Shown one piece after another: positions 47,622 through 56,729 of a DNA stretch of 64,000 nucleotides (its first letter is position 1; the number at the start of each line of letters is the position of its first letter). The stretch covers positions 332,501 to 396,500 of the forward strand of contig CAJNDS010002136.1 in the NCBI GenBank assembly GCA_905221605.1, given 5' to 3'. Below the pieces are notes generated by a model. That model was not told where the DNA came from and did not search any database. It saw only the letters and a program-made list of their open reading frames with translations. This DNA is from Symbiodinium natans. Taxonomy: Eukaryota; Sar; Dinophyceae; Suessiales; Symbiodiniaceae. The position numbers and the translations under genes are program-made.

Positions 47622-49301
47622 AAATAATAATAATAATAATAAAATAATGATAATAATAATAATAATACGGGTCCCCTGGGGATCTCACGCGCGCCGAGGA
47701 GCAGAACGAGGTGCTCCGCGACGGAGGCCGCGCTGTAGGGCAGGACCACGGCGGCGCCGCCGCCTGGAAGGGTTTAGGGTTTAGGGTTTAGGGCTTAGGG
47801 TTTAGGGTTTAGGGTTTCGGGTTTGGAGTTTAGGGTACCTCCTCGACTCGAGCATCTCCCTCACAAAAAAACTCCAAAACAACTTCCGCTGCATCCGACG
47901 TCCCCAAAGGCCCTAAACATGTCATGCGCACCTCGAAGCCCTGTGCTTGCTGAGATGCAAGCCCGAACTTGAAACCTCAAAGCCGAAACATGAGCCCTGG
48001 TGCTCACTGCAGGCAACGCCATCCAGAAGTTCCTCTCGAAGTCTGCGCCTGATGCTCTCGAACTCTTAAGGGACTCTTAAGGGCTTCAGGTGCTCAGGTT
48101 GCAAGAGCGCTTCAGAACGTGGGGGGGGCGGGGGGTTTGGGCATGCCAGGATGGGTTTAGGGTTTAGGGTTTGGGGTTTAGGGTTTAGGGTTTAGGGTTT
48201 AGGGTTTAGGGTTTAGGGTTTAGGGTTTAGGGGTTGAGTTCTGAGAGGGCGTAGGACTGGTGCCTGTCGGGCCTCACCTGAGTGTTTAGGCTGTAGGCCT
48301 TGGGGCACAGGGGGCTGAGGCGAGCGTCGGGTTGAAGGGAAGGCTTCAGATTATCTTGAAGGTTTATGGGAGCCTCTTACTTGAAGGCTGATTAGACCTT
48401 GCATATTGGCAAGTTATATGGAGCCCCAACCCCTAAACCCTAAACCCTAAACCCTAAACCCTAAACCCTAAACCCTAAACCCTAAACCTAAAACCTGAAG
48501 GAAGACCCCTGCGTCGGGCTTCTGGCTTTCGGGACGCAGAGCTCCGATCCCGGGTTCCCGAGCCAACCAAAAATAAGACCCCAACTCCGCTAGGAGCGTA
48601 AGAGAGCCCTAGGGTTTAGGGTTTAGGGTTTAGGGTGTAGGGTTTAGGGTTTAGGGTTTAGGGTTTAGGGTTTAAAAAGGTTTAGGGTTTCGGGTTCGGG
48701 GGCTTTAGGGGTTTAGGGTTTTAGGGTTGAGGGGGCTTTAGGGGTTTAGGATTCAAGGCTCAAGGTTCTAGGGACGAGATGGTTTAGAACTTCAGGCCGT
48801 AAGGTTTCGAAGCCTTAAACCCTTCGTTCTTGCTACACCAATTTAGATTGTGCATTCTCAAGTCTTCCTCTTCCAGGATACCTGAACATCCTGAACCTTC
48901 GAACCCAACCTACACGTCCGCGCCTTCTGTGACCAGCAGAGCCGCACTCACCTGCACAGACTGCAAGGACCCTGAGGACCCTGGAGATTTTGAAAGCAGC
49001 GGGGACCCGCAAAACCCTGAGTTCCATGGGCCCTAAGCCGTTGACTCCACAAGGCTTACAGGCTTCGGGCTCAGGGGAGTTGAGGGGCGTTTAGGGCTGA
49101 GGGGAGTTGAGGGGAGGTTAAAGTTCACGGTGTCCCTCAGAATGGGGTTTGGGCTGGAGGCCCTGAGCCTTGAACGCGTAGGATCTAGGATTTCGGTCTT
49201 GAAGCCTTGCATTCCAAGGCGCCAGGCACATGGCCAGCAGCAACGCAAGAGGAACCACGATCAAGTCCAGCACGGCAAAGAGCGCCACAGCGGTGATAGG
49301 C
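39251..49301 (-). CDS. Split gene(s) for multipass membrane protein, unidentified
   Basis: A run of minus-strand exon-like spacers encodes hydrophobic helices between splice-like sites. 49211-49301: AVALFAVLDLIVVPLALLLA. 48278-48298: AYSLNTQ before GTGAGG. 48008-48048: ADFERNFWMALPA before GTGAGC. 47689-47763: AAVVLPYSAASVAEHLVLLL before GTGAGA, after CTTCCAG|G. About 46832-46917: ICASTVGFLILCTGMNML. 44747-44813: AAAVGVVTPVFVSLMALWVA. 42766-42818: VGAILAAVEGWPLGDGFW. 42377-42475: ETLAGSWIVFVLLRALIGLQ. 39251-39315: FLGTMAAAWSIGVAALSVPE. The 47.7 and 39.3 kb pieces fit open frames with matching phases exactly. The EGW..GD.FW piece recalls the pore helix of two-pore potassium channels, but no GYGD filter was found, so this is only a hint. 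One gene or two cannot be decided. Confidence 0.5.
39595..39770. other. AT-rich insert resembling the 50-51.7 kb island
   Basis: GGTTATATTAAATAACAAGC, ACGAACGTGTGAATTTAATG and ATGATATTAAATGCGGCGTC share the ATTAATAT and CGAACG style of the larger island and differ sharply from the GC-rich surroundings. No gene seen. Confidence 0.45.
40142..40860 (-). pseudogene. Broken coding sequence, unidentified
   Basis: The minus strand enters after a pyrimidine-rich TTTTGATTTCCTAG|G. One frame reads HGAITFDEAISHTDVLK, a second continues with PIVVHKEPGCITCITVG and AKDEITDEVKKAQFLAG, and after an in-frame TAA the sequence goes on with LAFQKIEELFFQQHYSDLPH and RQVFIVPKGENKWDIVKRI before running into CA and TA repeats. 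Each piece has normal protein composition, so this looks like one coding sequence carrying a frameshift and a stop, or exons whose boundaries I misplace. I do not recognise the family. Confidence 0.4.
40186..40310. repeat. (CCCA)n, (CA)n, (TA)n and poly-C compound tract
   Basis: ACCC/CACCC units pass into CACACA, TATATA and, after a 40 bp gap, a run of about 14 C. Together with the inverse arrangement at 42010-42075 (G-run then TACCATACATATATATA) it brackets the 40.3-42.0 kb segment. Confidence 0.7.
41776..41990 (-). pseudogene. Exon-like fragment, frame unclear
   Basis: One minus-strand frame gives MEMAALLLDVFPSKKLQDGR and the next gives SEQILCRGSLLQDSGTTIDL. Both are codon-like and adjoin, so an indel or a misjudged exon boundary is likely. 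It lies in the heptamer-free segment between the two microsatellite-flanked ends. Product unknown. Confidence 0.3.
42205..42317. repeat. Inverted-repeat element, family E
   Basis: CTATTTGCTTAAGAGCCCCCC and GGTTCTTAAGCAACTAGTAG pair. The interior has TTAAGGAAGAGTCTTTTTAT and a G-run. This is the clearest family E palindrome. Confidence 0.7.
43182..43318. repeat. Poly-G tract with interruptions
   Basis: About 135 bp of G-runs of 6 to 13 broken by CA, CC or A. It is preceded by a direct repeat of about 40 bp containing CAGTGGCTTTGCAAATGACC (43110 and 43151). Confidence 0.85.
43326..43806. repeat. 21 bp repeat array in nested inverted blocks
   Basis: The unit GCTAATTTTCGGACCTTGCCC is repeated about ten times in one orientation (to about 43545). 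It is then inverted for about six units (to about 43680) and again direct for about six. Units differ by one or two bases, often CCGC against CCAC. The junction near 43545 (TTTCCCGGGTCCGAAAATTAG) is a palindrome. Open frames of seven-residue periodicity exist in several frames but look compositional. Confidence 0.9.
44054..44165. repeat. Inverted-repeat element, family G
   Basis: CTTAGTAGCCCAGTAACC pairs with GGTACCACTGGGCTACTAAG; the centre is GGGTTGGTTACTTTGTAAGG. A CCCTAAA array begins within a few bases of its right end. Confidence 0.75.
44248..44635. repeat. 52 bp tandem repeat array
   Basis: About seven units start with CAGCACGAATTTGGCGTTTT and continue with GACCCGTCTGACCCATTTGG and CCCCCATTGTT, at 44279, 44331, 44383, 44435, 44487, 44539 and 44591, with truncated units at both ends. 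It is followed directly by CCCTAAA repeats. Confidence 0.9.
45230..45425. repeat. Large inverted-repeat element with TA centre
   Basis: The arm GGAGGGACCCTAGAAGAAGG at the left pairs loosely with GTAAGGGTCCCTCCTTTAGT at the right, around a (TA)n core near 45295-45315. The right arm recurs at about 5505-5525 (GGTCCTTCCTTTAGTCCCTTG). Confidence 0.5.
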
Positions 49302-49448
49302 CTCTTGCACGCCACATCTCACGATGCAACTGCACACTTTAAACACATGGAGGTTCGAACTGTAGCCACGTGCCAAAACTGCTCTTCAGTGACTGTGCTT
49401 GTTCAATACAGCGTTTTGCTGCGCATGCAGCAGGGGCTGCTGCCCATC

Positions 49449-49522
49449 TGGGGGTTTACCCCTAGGATCCCCTTAGAATAAGGATCCCGATAAGACACCC
49501 CAAATTTCGGAAACCCCCGTAT
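49449..49522. repeat. Inverted-repeat element, family A
   Basis: GGGGGTTTACCCCTAGGATC at the left and CCAAATTTCGGAAACCCCC at the right. It is a short copy without the interior segment. Confidence 0.6.
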
Positions 49523-49799
49523 GGAGTGCGCAGGGATGTGGATTGAAGTGCTTTGCGGCCTGGGTACTCAAAGCCGGTCCCAATCAAATCTATTGGTGCA
49601 AGGAGTATCACACAGCACACTGGCCTCTAACCCTAAACCCCAACCCCTCCTCTAGTGTCCCAGCCTCCCTTCTGCGCTCAAGTCCAGCGTGCAAATCTTG
49701 GTAAAGATCCTGACAAGACAGTGGGACTGAGAGCGCATCTAAAGTTTACGAAACAGCCTTTTAGCCCCATGGCAAAGCCCTGGCCAGATCCAGGGTTTG

Positions 49800-49890
49800 T
49801 GGCCCCATATCCCTGAACCACGAAACCCCCTCGACCCTGAACACTGTGCAGCGCTGCTTTGTCTTCGGGCACTTTACCATCCTTCAGAAG
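49800..49890 (-). CDS. Possible exon of unidentified gene
   Basis: On the minus strand, after CGCTTCTGAAG|G, an open frame reads DGKVPEDKAALHSVQ and may end at CAG|G. Codon-like, but short and without a neighbour that it clearly joins. Confidence 0.3.
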
Positions 49891-50219
49891 CGTGCCGGGC
49901 CAGGATTGCAATAGGCCACAGACTCAGTTTAAGTGGCTTCGGCCTTTGTTTCCGTCTAAGCCCTACCTGATCCCTCCAACGTACTCCTTTTCATACTCCG
50001 AATCCTGGAAACCAGAAATTTCTGGTATTACCAATTTTTTTGGTATGACCATTTTTTGGGGTTTGCAGGAATAGATGCAAATAGACATTGAATGGGTGGT
50101 TCTGGAATGTAACATGGATGGGGGTTCAGAAATGGACTCACATGGTACCAGGGCGCACATTAAAGAATTCATGTGACGCCCGTGAAGAGAACAGTGTGAA
50201 TAAAGGTGTGAACGAAGTG

Positions 50220-51720
50220 AGCACGCATTCATTTTAATACTATTGTGTGCGCTTTCCTCATTTAATTCGTGCTTTCACTGCGTTTCATTACAATTAAATT
50301 ACAAGCGCAAACAAGATTATGAAAGTAATAGCTGGTTTCGTTCACACGTTCAGTTAATACTACTCACGCGCTTATTCATATCTTCATTGCGCTTGTAATA
50401 ATATTTTCTTCACGTTGTTCTCTTCACCCTTCGTTCATTAAATGCACGCGGTTGTTCATTCATAAACTCATTCACTCCCTTGTCATTTAAGTCTCTTCTT
50501 TTGCTCGCTAATTGAGCTCGCTTGTAATATAATATAATGAGCGCAGTCCTCATTTTGCGCTCATAATGCTGTACGTTATAATATTAATATCGCGCGGTCA
50601 CTATGTTCCTTGCATACTATAATATTATAACTCCGCACGCAATAAGACCCCGAGAATAGGATGGGAACACAGTACTAAATCTAAGGGTGAATGTGGGGGC
50701 TCAATGGTCTAGTTTCATGGCTCATGATTCCAAGGTGTTACACTGTTATAGCTGGAGAACCTGATGTTGGGGCGCTCACTCAATCACTCATTAAATTCAT
50801 GCACTCCCTTCGTTCATTTATAATTTGATTTCGTTCTTCGTTTACGCGGTTCGCAAGCTCACTGTAACAATAAGACAGAACCGCGTGAACAAGACAAAGG
50901 TGGTGAATGTAGCGCACGGGCCAGTATTAATTCTATGGTCAAAAGGGGCCCGTGAATGCAATAAAATTAAAGGGCTATATAATTTTGCGGGTGCGTTTGT
51001 ACTATAATTTAGTTCACACGGGTACACATTATATTAACGCACGGCAAAACAGTTCTTGTTTCGTTCACTTAAAGGCCCCATTAATAATATTCATGCGTGT
51101 CCTTATAATATTATTAATACGCCCTTTAATGTTCTCTTCTCTTTATTCAAATCATTACACCGGCGCATGAAAAGAATATGGTGAGCGCCGGAATGACAGT
51201 AATAATATTATATCACGCGCCGTTAAAGGGCTTTTGGTATGCGCGTGTATTTCGTTCGTACATTCGTTACGTTTATTGCGCTCGCTTCGCTCGCTTATAA
51301 ACTAACTCATTTACTCTCTTCATCATATTATTCCTGTTCCCGCGGGCTTGTAAAAGACTCATTGTGTGCCCGCGTATTTCCTTGTTTCGTTCAATCGCTT
51401 ACTAATTTCGTGCTTTCTTTCACTTCGTTCTCTCCATTACAAATCAGTTCGCTCTTTCTCGTCTCTTCGTCTTTTAATATTATATCACGGGCGCATATTA
51501 AAAGAAAGAAGTTAGCGCCCGGGAATTATTAGAAGAAAGAAGTGACGCAAAGGATTATGTGAAAGGGCCTATTTACAATGCAAATAGAACGAAGGGGCCC
51601 TTATAAATTTTATTATGACGTGTCCTCACTTCGTATATCCATTCAGATGTTCATTCATATCCTTGTTCGTGCTTTTACACTGCGATACCGTTCCCAGTTG
51701 TAGGGGTATAGGGTTTCTTT
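50220..51720. other. AT-rich island of foreign-looking sequence
   Basis: About 1.5 kb with no heptamer arrays. It is dominated by short words such as CGTTCATTCATT, TTCGTTC, ATAATATTAT and GCGCTCGCTTCGCTCGC. Small palindromes combine AT cores with GC clamps: TAATATTATATCACGGGCGC, CCTTATAATATTATTAATAC, AACTCCGCACGC. The ORFs here (72-97 aa at 50825-51532) show no family and seem chance. The texture recalls intergenic DNA of organelle genomes; a nuclear copy of organelle DNA is possible but unproven. Confidence 0.6.
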
Positions 51721-51839
51721 AAGAAGAACCCCCACTAAACCCTAAACCCTCTTGGCACCTCCATGACATCTGTCGAGTTTGTGTCCCGCGCATGGTGTGT
51801 TTTTACATTCAGGGTGGGTTTACCAAATTTTTGGGGTTG

Positions 51840-52260
51840 TTAGGTTTCTTGGTTTTCCTTTTTGTCTAGAAATACCAATTTTTTGGTCGGGGGGAGGTCT
51901 CTAATTTTTCTGTTGGTTTCCGTGCGTTTCTTGCGCAGTTTTTTGGTTTTCCGTGCTGCATTTTTGGTTTTCCGTTGGTTTCTGTTTTGGGGTGTTTTGG
52001 GTTTTCGAAGCCAGTTTTTTGTTTTTTCGGAAGGTTTTGGGTTTTTGGTTTTGAGATTTTTGGTTTCTAGGCCCTTGCTGGTCTTCAGGTTTTGGTTTTT
52101 TGTGCTTTTTGGTTTTCCGGGTGTTGCAGGTCTTCTTTTGTTTTGGTTTTGTTGTTTTTTTTGTTCTCCGGACGTTGCAGGCGTTCATTGGTTTTTTGGT
52201 TTTTCGGGTTTTGCAGGTCTTAAGATGTACGTTTTGTTTTTTCTGGATTTGCAAGCGGGA
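51840..52260. repeat. Degenerate GGTTTT-rich tract
   Basis: Irregular repeats of TTTTTGGTTTTC with spacers such as GGTGTTGCAGGTCTTC and GACGTTGCAGGCGTTC. The Phe-rich plus-strand and Lys/Thr-rich minus-strand frames follow from the base composition. Similar but shorter sequence is at 61800-61880. Confidence 0.6.
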
Positions 52261-52422
52261 TTCTGGGGAAGTTGATGGTTGGTTGTCCGGTGCTGGAGGG
52301 CGTTCTGCTTTGTCTCTCTTGCGTTTTCCAGCCCATGAAGGTCTTTAGTGGCTTCGCAGTTGGTTTCTCGTGCTTTACTGGGTCTTCAAAGGTTTGTTTC
52401 GGGAGGTCTTTGCGTTTGTCTA

Positions 52423-52608
52423 GAGGATTAAGGGACAATTGTGACTACCCTAAACCCTATGAACCCTAAAGATCCTTTGGGAGCAAGGGCGTTAAGGTTC
52501 TAGGGTTTCGCAAGAGAGGATTAAGGGACAATTGCGACTACCCTAAACGCTATAAACCCTAAAGATCCTTTGGGATCAAGGACTTTAACGGTTCTAGGGT
52601 CCCAGTGT
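52423..52608. repeat. 93 bp direct duplication
   Basis: GAGGATTAAGGGACAATTG with the following CCCTAAACCCTATGAACCC and AAGATCCTTTGGGAGCAAGG is repeated once, 93 bp downstream, with a few substitutions. It lies just left of the 52.9-60.9 kb unit. Confidence 0.8.
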
Positions 52609-52925
52609 CAGGGTTCCAGTGGTTTCGCATTCAAGGTTGGAGTTTTCGAGTTTTGGCTTGCGTATAGAGATGGGGGGGTCGGGGGAGAGAGACAGGCCAG
52701 TGTAAGGGTTCCAGTTTTAGGGCATAAAGGGCTTGAAACTGTAAAGGTGGGGGATACAGGGCCTCGGGTTCTAGAGAATGCTGGCCTTGCAGCAGAAGCA
52801 ATATAAGGGTTTCAGTTTTAGGCTGTTTTACAGGCTCTTCAAGCTTTTAAAGGGCTTTTACAGGGCTTATGGGGTTGGCTAGTAGGGCTTGGGTTTCTAT
52901 AGGGATATTCTGTATTCTAAGCCCT

Positions 52926-52962
52926 ATATATATATGCTACCCCCCCCCCTAAAACCTACCTT
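52926..52962. repeat. Left inverted end of the 8 kb unit
   Basis: TATATATATGCTACCCCCCC, continuing as C-run, TAAAACCTACC, is matched in inverse orientation at 60870-60905 with about four differences over about 30 bp. Confidence 0.5.
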
Positions 52963-53360
52963 TCTATAGTTTTTCAATACTTATAAACTGCCCTTACACT
53001 ATACATGTTCCTGTTCCTATACAAAATTCAGCAGACAAGCTCTCCACTCTAAAGCCCAGACCCGAGGCACCCAACCCTATGGAGTCAAAACTGAGCCAGA
53101 CGCTAACCCCACATCTACAACCCTAAACCTCAAACTCAAAACCCCCCAAGCCACCAAGTCCACTCTTACCTAAACCCCCAAGCGAATAAGAATAAAATAT
53201 GTCTGCGTTGCTGCTCGCCCAGGGACCTGGGATGTGGGGCGCTGCTTTTGTGCCGGAAATCAAAACCTTATAGCTCATTAGGTTTGCTTGGTGTTTTTTT
53301 TTTTGCAGTTGCCTGCGCGCAACATCTACAAAATTCCGGTGTAGCATGGTCGCGCGTGCT

Positions 53361-54425
53361 TCAGCTTTCGTCAGCTGCCGCCACGCAACGTTGGAGAACA
53401 CTTTCTGCTACATCATGCAACTGCTGCCTGAGTAGAGTCTTATAAGGATTCCCTTCCCGGCAGCAGTGACACGAAAAACACAGATGACTCCAGTTACCTG
53501 CATCATACTCCAAATATTTGGTAGGCAGCACATTGCAGCGGTATACCTCGAGGATTGACCTCAACATGAACTCCAGTGCAACCGACCTATGTCGGCCACG
53601 GCTACAACACACTCCTATGTCTACCTTTGCACTCCCATACGGATCTTCCATATGAGACCTCAGGGCCTGGACGAGTTTCCTTACCTTCACCATGAACAAC
53701 GGATTTCGACGCACGCCTGCCATCATGACATCATGAAGGCCACAATGACTGCTGGCAAGACCCATATTGCCCTCGGGATTGTGGAAGTCTTCTGCATTAA
53801 TAATACATAGTAGTCCATCTGGCGCAGGGCGCTCCTTCTTCCCCCAGACCAGGAAACGTACATTTAGCTCACGTAGCCAAGGAGGTGGTCCAAGGGGTTC
53901 TGCAGGACGTGGAGAGACAGGAGGTAGCCGAGCTGAAGGATCTAGCGAAGATGTAGCTTGGGTAGATGGCATAGGTGTACCCGAAGACCTGCGCCTTTTT
54001 CTGCTCCGTGTAGTATCCTCTGAGTTTTCACGAGACAACCTTTCTGGATTCGAAGTAGAGGGCCTCACAGATCTTGTCACATGGGGCGGTGACGCCGCCA
54101 GTCCTCTTGTATACGGGCTCATAGAAGTCTTTGGGGGCGGCGGGACGAATACTCCAAAAGTAGATGGCCTCAAAGACCTTTCCACCGGTGGCGGCGGCGG
54201 TGGCGGCATCTTTGATGTAGTACACAAGCTTGTGGAACTTTTTGGGGGTGGCGGCACCACTCTCGGGCATGCACGTTCCATACGTAGTGGTCTAACAACC
54301 GCGCATGCTCTGGTGAGCAAGCCTACTGGAAGACGCCCTACAGGTAGAGGAGACTCCATTGCCCACTTTCGAAAGGGTGAAGGGTTGGGTTTTTTTTGTG
54401 TTAAAGGTTTAGGATCGAGGTTCAT
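53361..54425 (-). CDS. RapZ C-terminal-like domain protein
   Basis: 354 codons from the first ATG. The first 22 residues overlap heptamer-like sequence, so Met23 (MESPLPVGR) is an equally good start. The N-terminal half is Pro/Ser-rich with two copies of a roughly 33-residue unit (VPPPPK..., ending RPST) and a basic patch SRKRRR near 141-146, a possible nuclear signal. Residues from about 205 to 300 match the C-terminal domain of RapZ: INAEDFHNP, a stretch resembling the G..D..V block, and VDIGVCCSRGRHRSVALEF with the hallmark GRHRSVA at 277-283. In bacteria this domain binds small RNA and an amino sugar; its role in a eukaryote is unknown. A Cys/His cluster (HLCFSCHCC) follows at 314-322. 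No ATPase domain is present, unlike bacterial RapZ. It is the last gene of the head-to-tail block. Confidence 0.75.
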   Translation of the reverse strand: MNLDPKPLTQKKPNPSPFRKWAMESPLPVGRLPVGLLTRACAVVRPLRMERACPRVVPPPPKSSTSLCTTSKMPPPPPPPVERSLRPSTFGVFVPPPPKTSMSPYTRGLAASPPHVTRSVRPSTSNPERLSRENSEDTTRSRKRRRSSGTPMPSTQATSSLDPSARLPPVSPRPAEPLGPPPWLRELNVRFLVWGKKERPAPDGLLCIINAEDFHNPEGNMGLASSHCGLHDVMMAGVRRNPLFMVKVRKLVQALRSHMEDPYGSAKVDIGVCCSRGRHRSVALEFMLRSILEVYRCNVLPTKYLEYDAGNWSHLCFSCHCCREGNPYKTLLRQQLHDVAESVLQRCVAAADES

Positions 54426-55181
54426 ACACTAGTATGTACAGTCATATTGTATACTATATTATATACTCATGTAAAGTGTTGCGTCTGCACATATATACCC
54501 ATAGGGTTGGGGGGGGGGGTTACTTGAGCCCATCCCAATGCGGCCGAGCGAAGTCCGTGCTGAGCTGCAGACCTCGGCAAAGGGATTACTACGGTGTGTT
54601 ATATGATTGTTCTCTTTGGAGGAAGCACTACCGCGTGACTATTCGCAAAATAATAGTATTTATGGAGTTTATGTATAGGGTTATATGCTTACGCTATAGG
54701 ACTGGCATGATTATGCATGTGATGCCATATATATCCAGCACTATAAAACCATATTGGCACTGTGAAGCTCAAATATCAGCCGAGTACATATCTATGTATA
54801 TTTATTTTCGTGCGATATACACAAGGAGTATATAGACTTGGGCCCCCCCCTTATGTATAATTTATAAGCGGTGCCAAAGACCATGCCGGCTTGATATAAT
54901 ACAAGTGTAATAAGAATCACATACGCAATCACGTGAATTTGGCCTATGATTCACGTGATCGCGTACATGATTTTTATATAAGACTATAACGATACACACG
55001 ACGAACGAATAAGAGTACTTGCCCAAACACAAGTGCTTCCACATTTGCGACGCACTGACGCAATCCTTATCCGCTCGAGTGCACAGCCACCTCACTCCCG
55101 ACGGCTTGCGGCCTGAAATCCCACTTGACACCTGTCGTGTCAGTATATACGTGTATGGTGAACCATAGGTGATACGCCGTT
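54426..55181. other. Intergenic region of the block, AT-rich
   Basis: No gene seen. It contains TATA-rich stretches near 54440-54490 and 54720-54840, a G-run at 54502-54520 and a C-run at 54842-54850. Near 54920-54980 there is a palindrome of about 20 bp, CAATCACGTGAATTTGGCC against its inverse GATTCACGTGATCGCGTAC. Any promoter for the RapZ-like gene should lie here. Confidence 0.5.
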
Positions 55182-56438
55182 TCACTTGCTGCCGCCCATG
55201 AGCTTCTTCATGTGGTACTGGCTAAGCTCGCAAGCTGTCTTCCACGGGTCCTGGTTCTTGAACCAGTACTGATACTGCGCGGCTTGTATCTGAGCCCGAA
55301 GGAGACGTGATCCTGCACGTGTGTTCTGATTCAAGACGAGACGCTCCTTGATGAATCTCCAGGCACGATCGATGATCTGCGTCCCGGCCTTACATCTCAC
55401 CGTCTTCGAAGTTCCGGGCAGGCGATGCGCGGTAACCTTGACATACGTCGGCCTGACCCACCGCATCTTTCCATGGATGAGCTTGCGCTTCTTTGCGTGG
55501 ACGACATTGTCATGGAGCACCTGGTCGATGCGAGTGGTGTAGCTTCGAGCAGCATCCGTGTGCAAGATGATATGCCGTCCTTTCAGATACCGTTGGGCCA
55601 GTGGAGTCCACTCAACCTTCCGAACCGCGCCCGGTCCTGGGGCACGGACTTCCGTACTCGGCGGAGTCAGTCGCTCGAGAATCAGACTCTCAGGGCGCCC
55701 TCGCTGGACTAGCCCTAGCCATTGTTCCCACACAATGGGCTTGTCCGCCTCAACGTTAGGGTCAACGCCGTGCATGTTGCTCTTGATGAAGCTTGCCTCG
55801 TCTCCCTCGACATCTACCCAGTCCTTGATGGCCTTGCCACTGACATTCTTAGAGCCCAACTGGATATCCTTCTGGCGATCCTGCACAAAGTCCTGCCGGG
55901 CATATGTGAGTCGGGTGGCCATGTCCTCCACGAGCTTGTGGTTGACATCTAGAGTCTGGCAAACAACCCCAGTGCTGACGTTCTGCAACTTCATCAGGAG
56001 CACAGATGCTTGAATCTGGAGTGGAGTATGCCCGGTACCTCTTCCATCGGTGAGCCATGGATGGAGATGAGTAGGTTTGACGTAGACCTGACAGCCTTTC
56101 TTGTTGCAGCGATAGCAAAGATTCTTGGAGGTTGGATGCTCCATCATGCCGGATAGCAAGCCTTTGCCACACCGAGGACATTCCTTCCCCTTCCAGTCGG
56201 GCAGCATGCCGTCCTTCTGAAGGATCTTGACAATTTCACTGTCCGTGGCCCGAAGCAGCCTCACCAAATTTTGCTGACATTTCAGCTTTTCTTTCCGCGG
56301 TCCACGCGCTGGCGCCGCCTTGTCATCCCGGACATAGGGTGTCTTCTTGTACTCCAAGGACTTTTTGGAAGCGGGCCGCTTCTGGATCGTCCGTTGCACT
56401 CCTCTCTTGGGCACGATGACGCTGAATCTATGCGGCAT
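55182..56438 (-). CDS. ISXO2/IS1595-like DDE-type transposase
   Basis: 418 residues. Predicted to cut and rejoin DNA ends of a transposon by metal-dependent chemistry. A basic N-terminus is followed by a four-Cys zinc ribbon (C87, C90, C108, C111), as in IS1595 and Merlin-type enzymes. It continues with a helical part (about 135-200) and then the ISXO2 RNase H-like fold. I place the acidic triad at D213 (VEGDEASF), D294 (ILHTDAARSY) and D357 (IIDRAWRFIKERL). The third position is Asp where the family usually has Glu or Asn, but the following W..IK is kept. The start MPHRFSVIVPKRG follows a TATA-like CTATAACAGG by about 30 bases. No introns or frame breaks, so it may be active. Close relatives are reported in dinoflagellate genomes. 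Confidence 0.8.
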   Translation of the reverse strand: MPHRFSVIVPKRGVQRTIQKRPASKKSLEYKKTPYVRDDKAAPARGPRKEKLKCQQNLVRLLRATDSEIVKILQKDGMLPDWKGKECPRCGKGLLSGMMEHPTSKNLCYRCNKKGCQVYVKPTHLHPWLTDGRGTGHTPLQIQASVLLMKLQNVSTGVVCQTLDVNHKLVEDMATRLTYARQDFVQDRQKDIQLGSKNVSGKAIKDWVDVEGDEASFIKSNMHGVDPNVEADKPIVWEQWLGLVQRGRPESLILERLTPPSTEVRAPGPGAVRKVEWTPLAQRYLKGRHIILHTDAARSYTTRIDQVLHDNVVHAKKRKLIHGKMRWVRPTYVKVTAHRLPGTSKTVRCKAGTQIIDRAWRFIKERLVLNQNTRAGSRLLRAQIQAAQYQYWFKNQDPWKTACELSQYHMKKLMGGSK

Positions 56439-56656
56439 GGCTGTGTCTCTATACGGGTCCTGTTATAGAAACGGCTTTTACACGCACACGGTGCAAGTGG
56501 AAGTGGCATGAGAGACTTATAGCTCTGACGCGACACGAAGCGAGATTACCAAGGACCGGTTTACCATCTCTGAGCGAGGCGTGCCACCACTTGCGGGAAG
56601 GCGTTTCATCTAACTGCATATGGATCCGTCAAAACTGTCTATCGCGGCCCCGGATC

Positions 56657-56724
56657 CTTGCTCACCCGTGCATGTAGGCAGCAACATCTTCGCCAGGATC
56701 CACGACGTCCATCTCATCCACGGT
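56657..56724 (-). repeat. Duplicated 3' end of the helicase gene
   Basis: Sequence just downstream of the helicase stop repeats, at a 68-base shift, the last codons of that gene including YMHG-stop, with about ten substitutions. It looks like an old tandem duplication that left a non-coding copy. Confidence 0.65.
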
Positions 56725-56729
56725 CTTGC

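Noticed and set aside
48005-48065. Plus-strand exon NAIQKFLSKSAPDALEL
   Set aside because: The minus strand of the same spacer has matching acceptor and GTGAGC donor and fits the direction of its neighbours.
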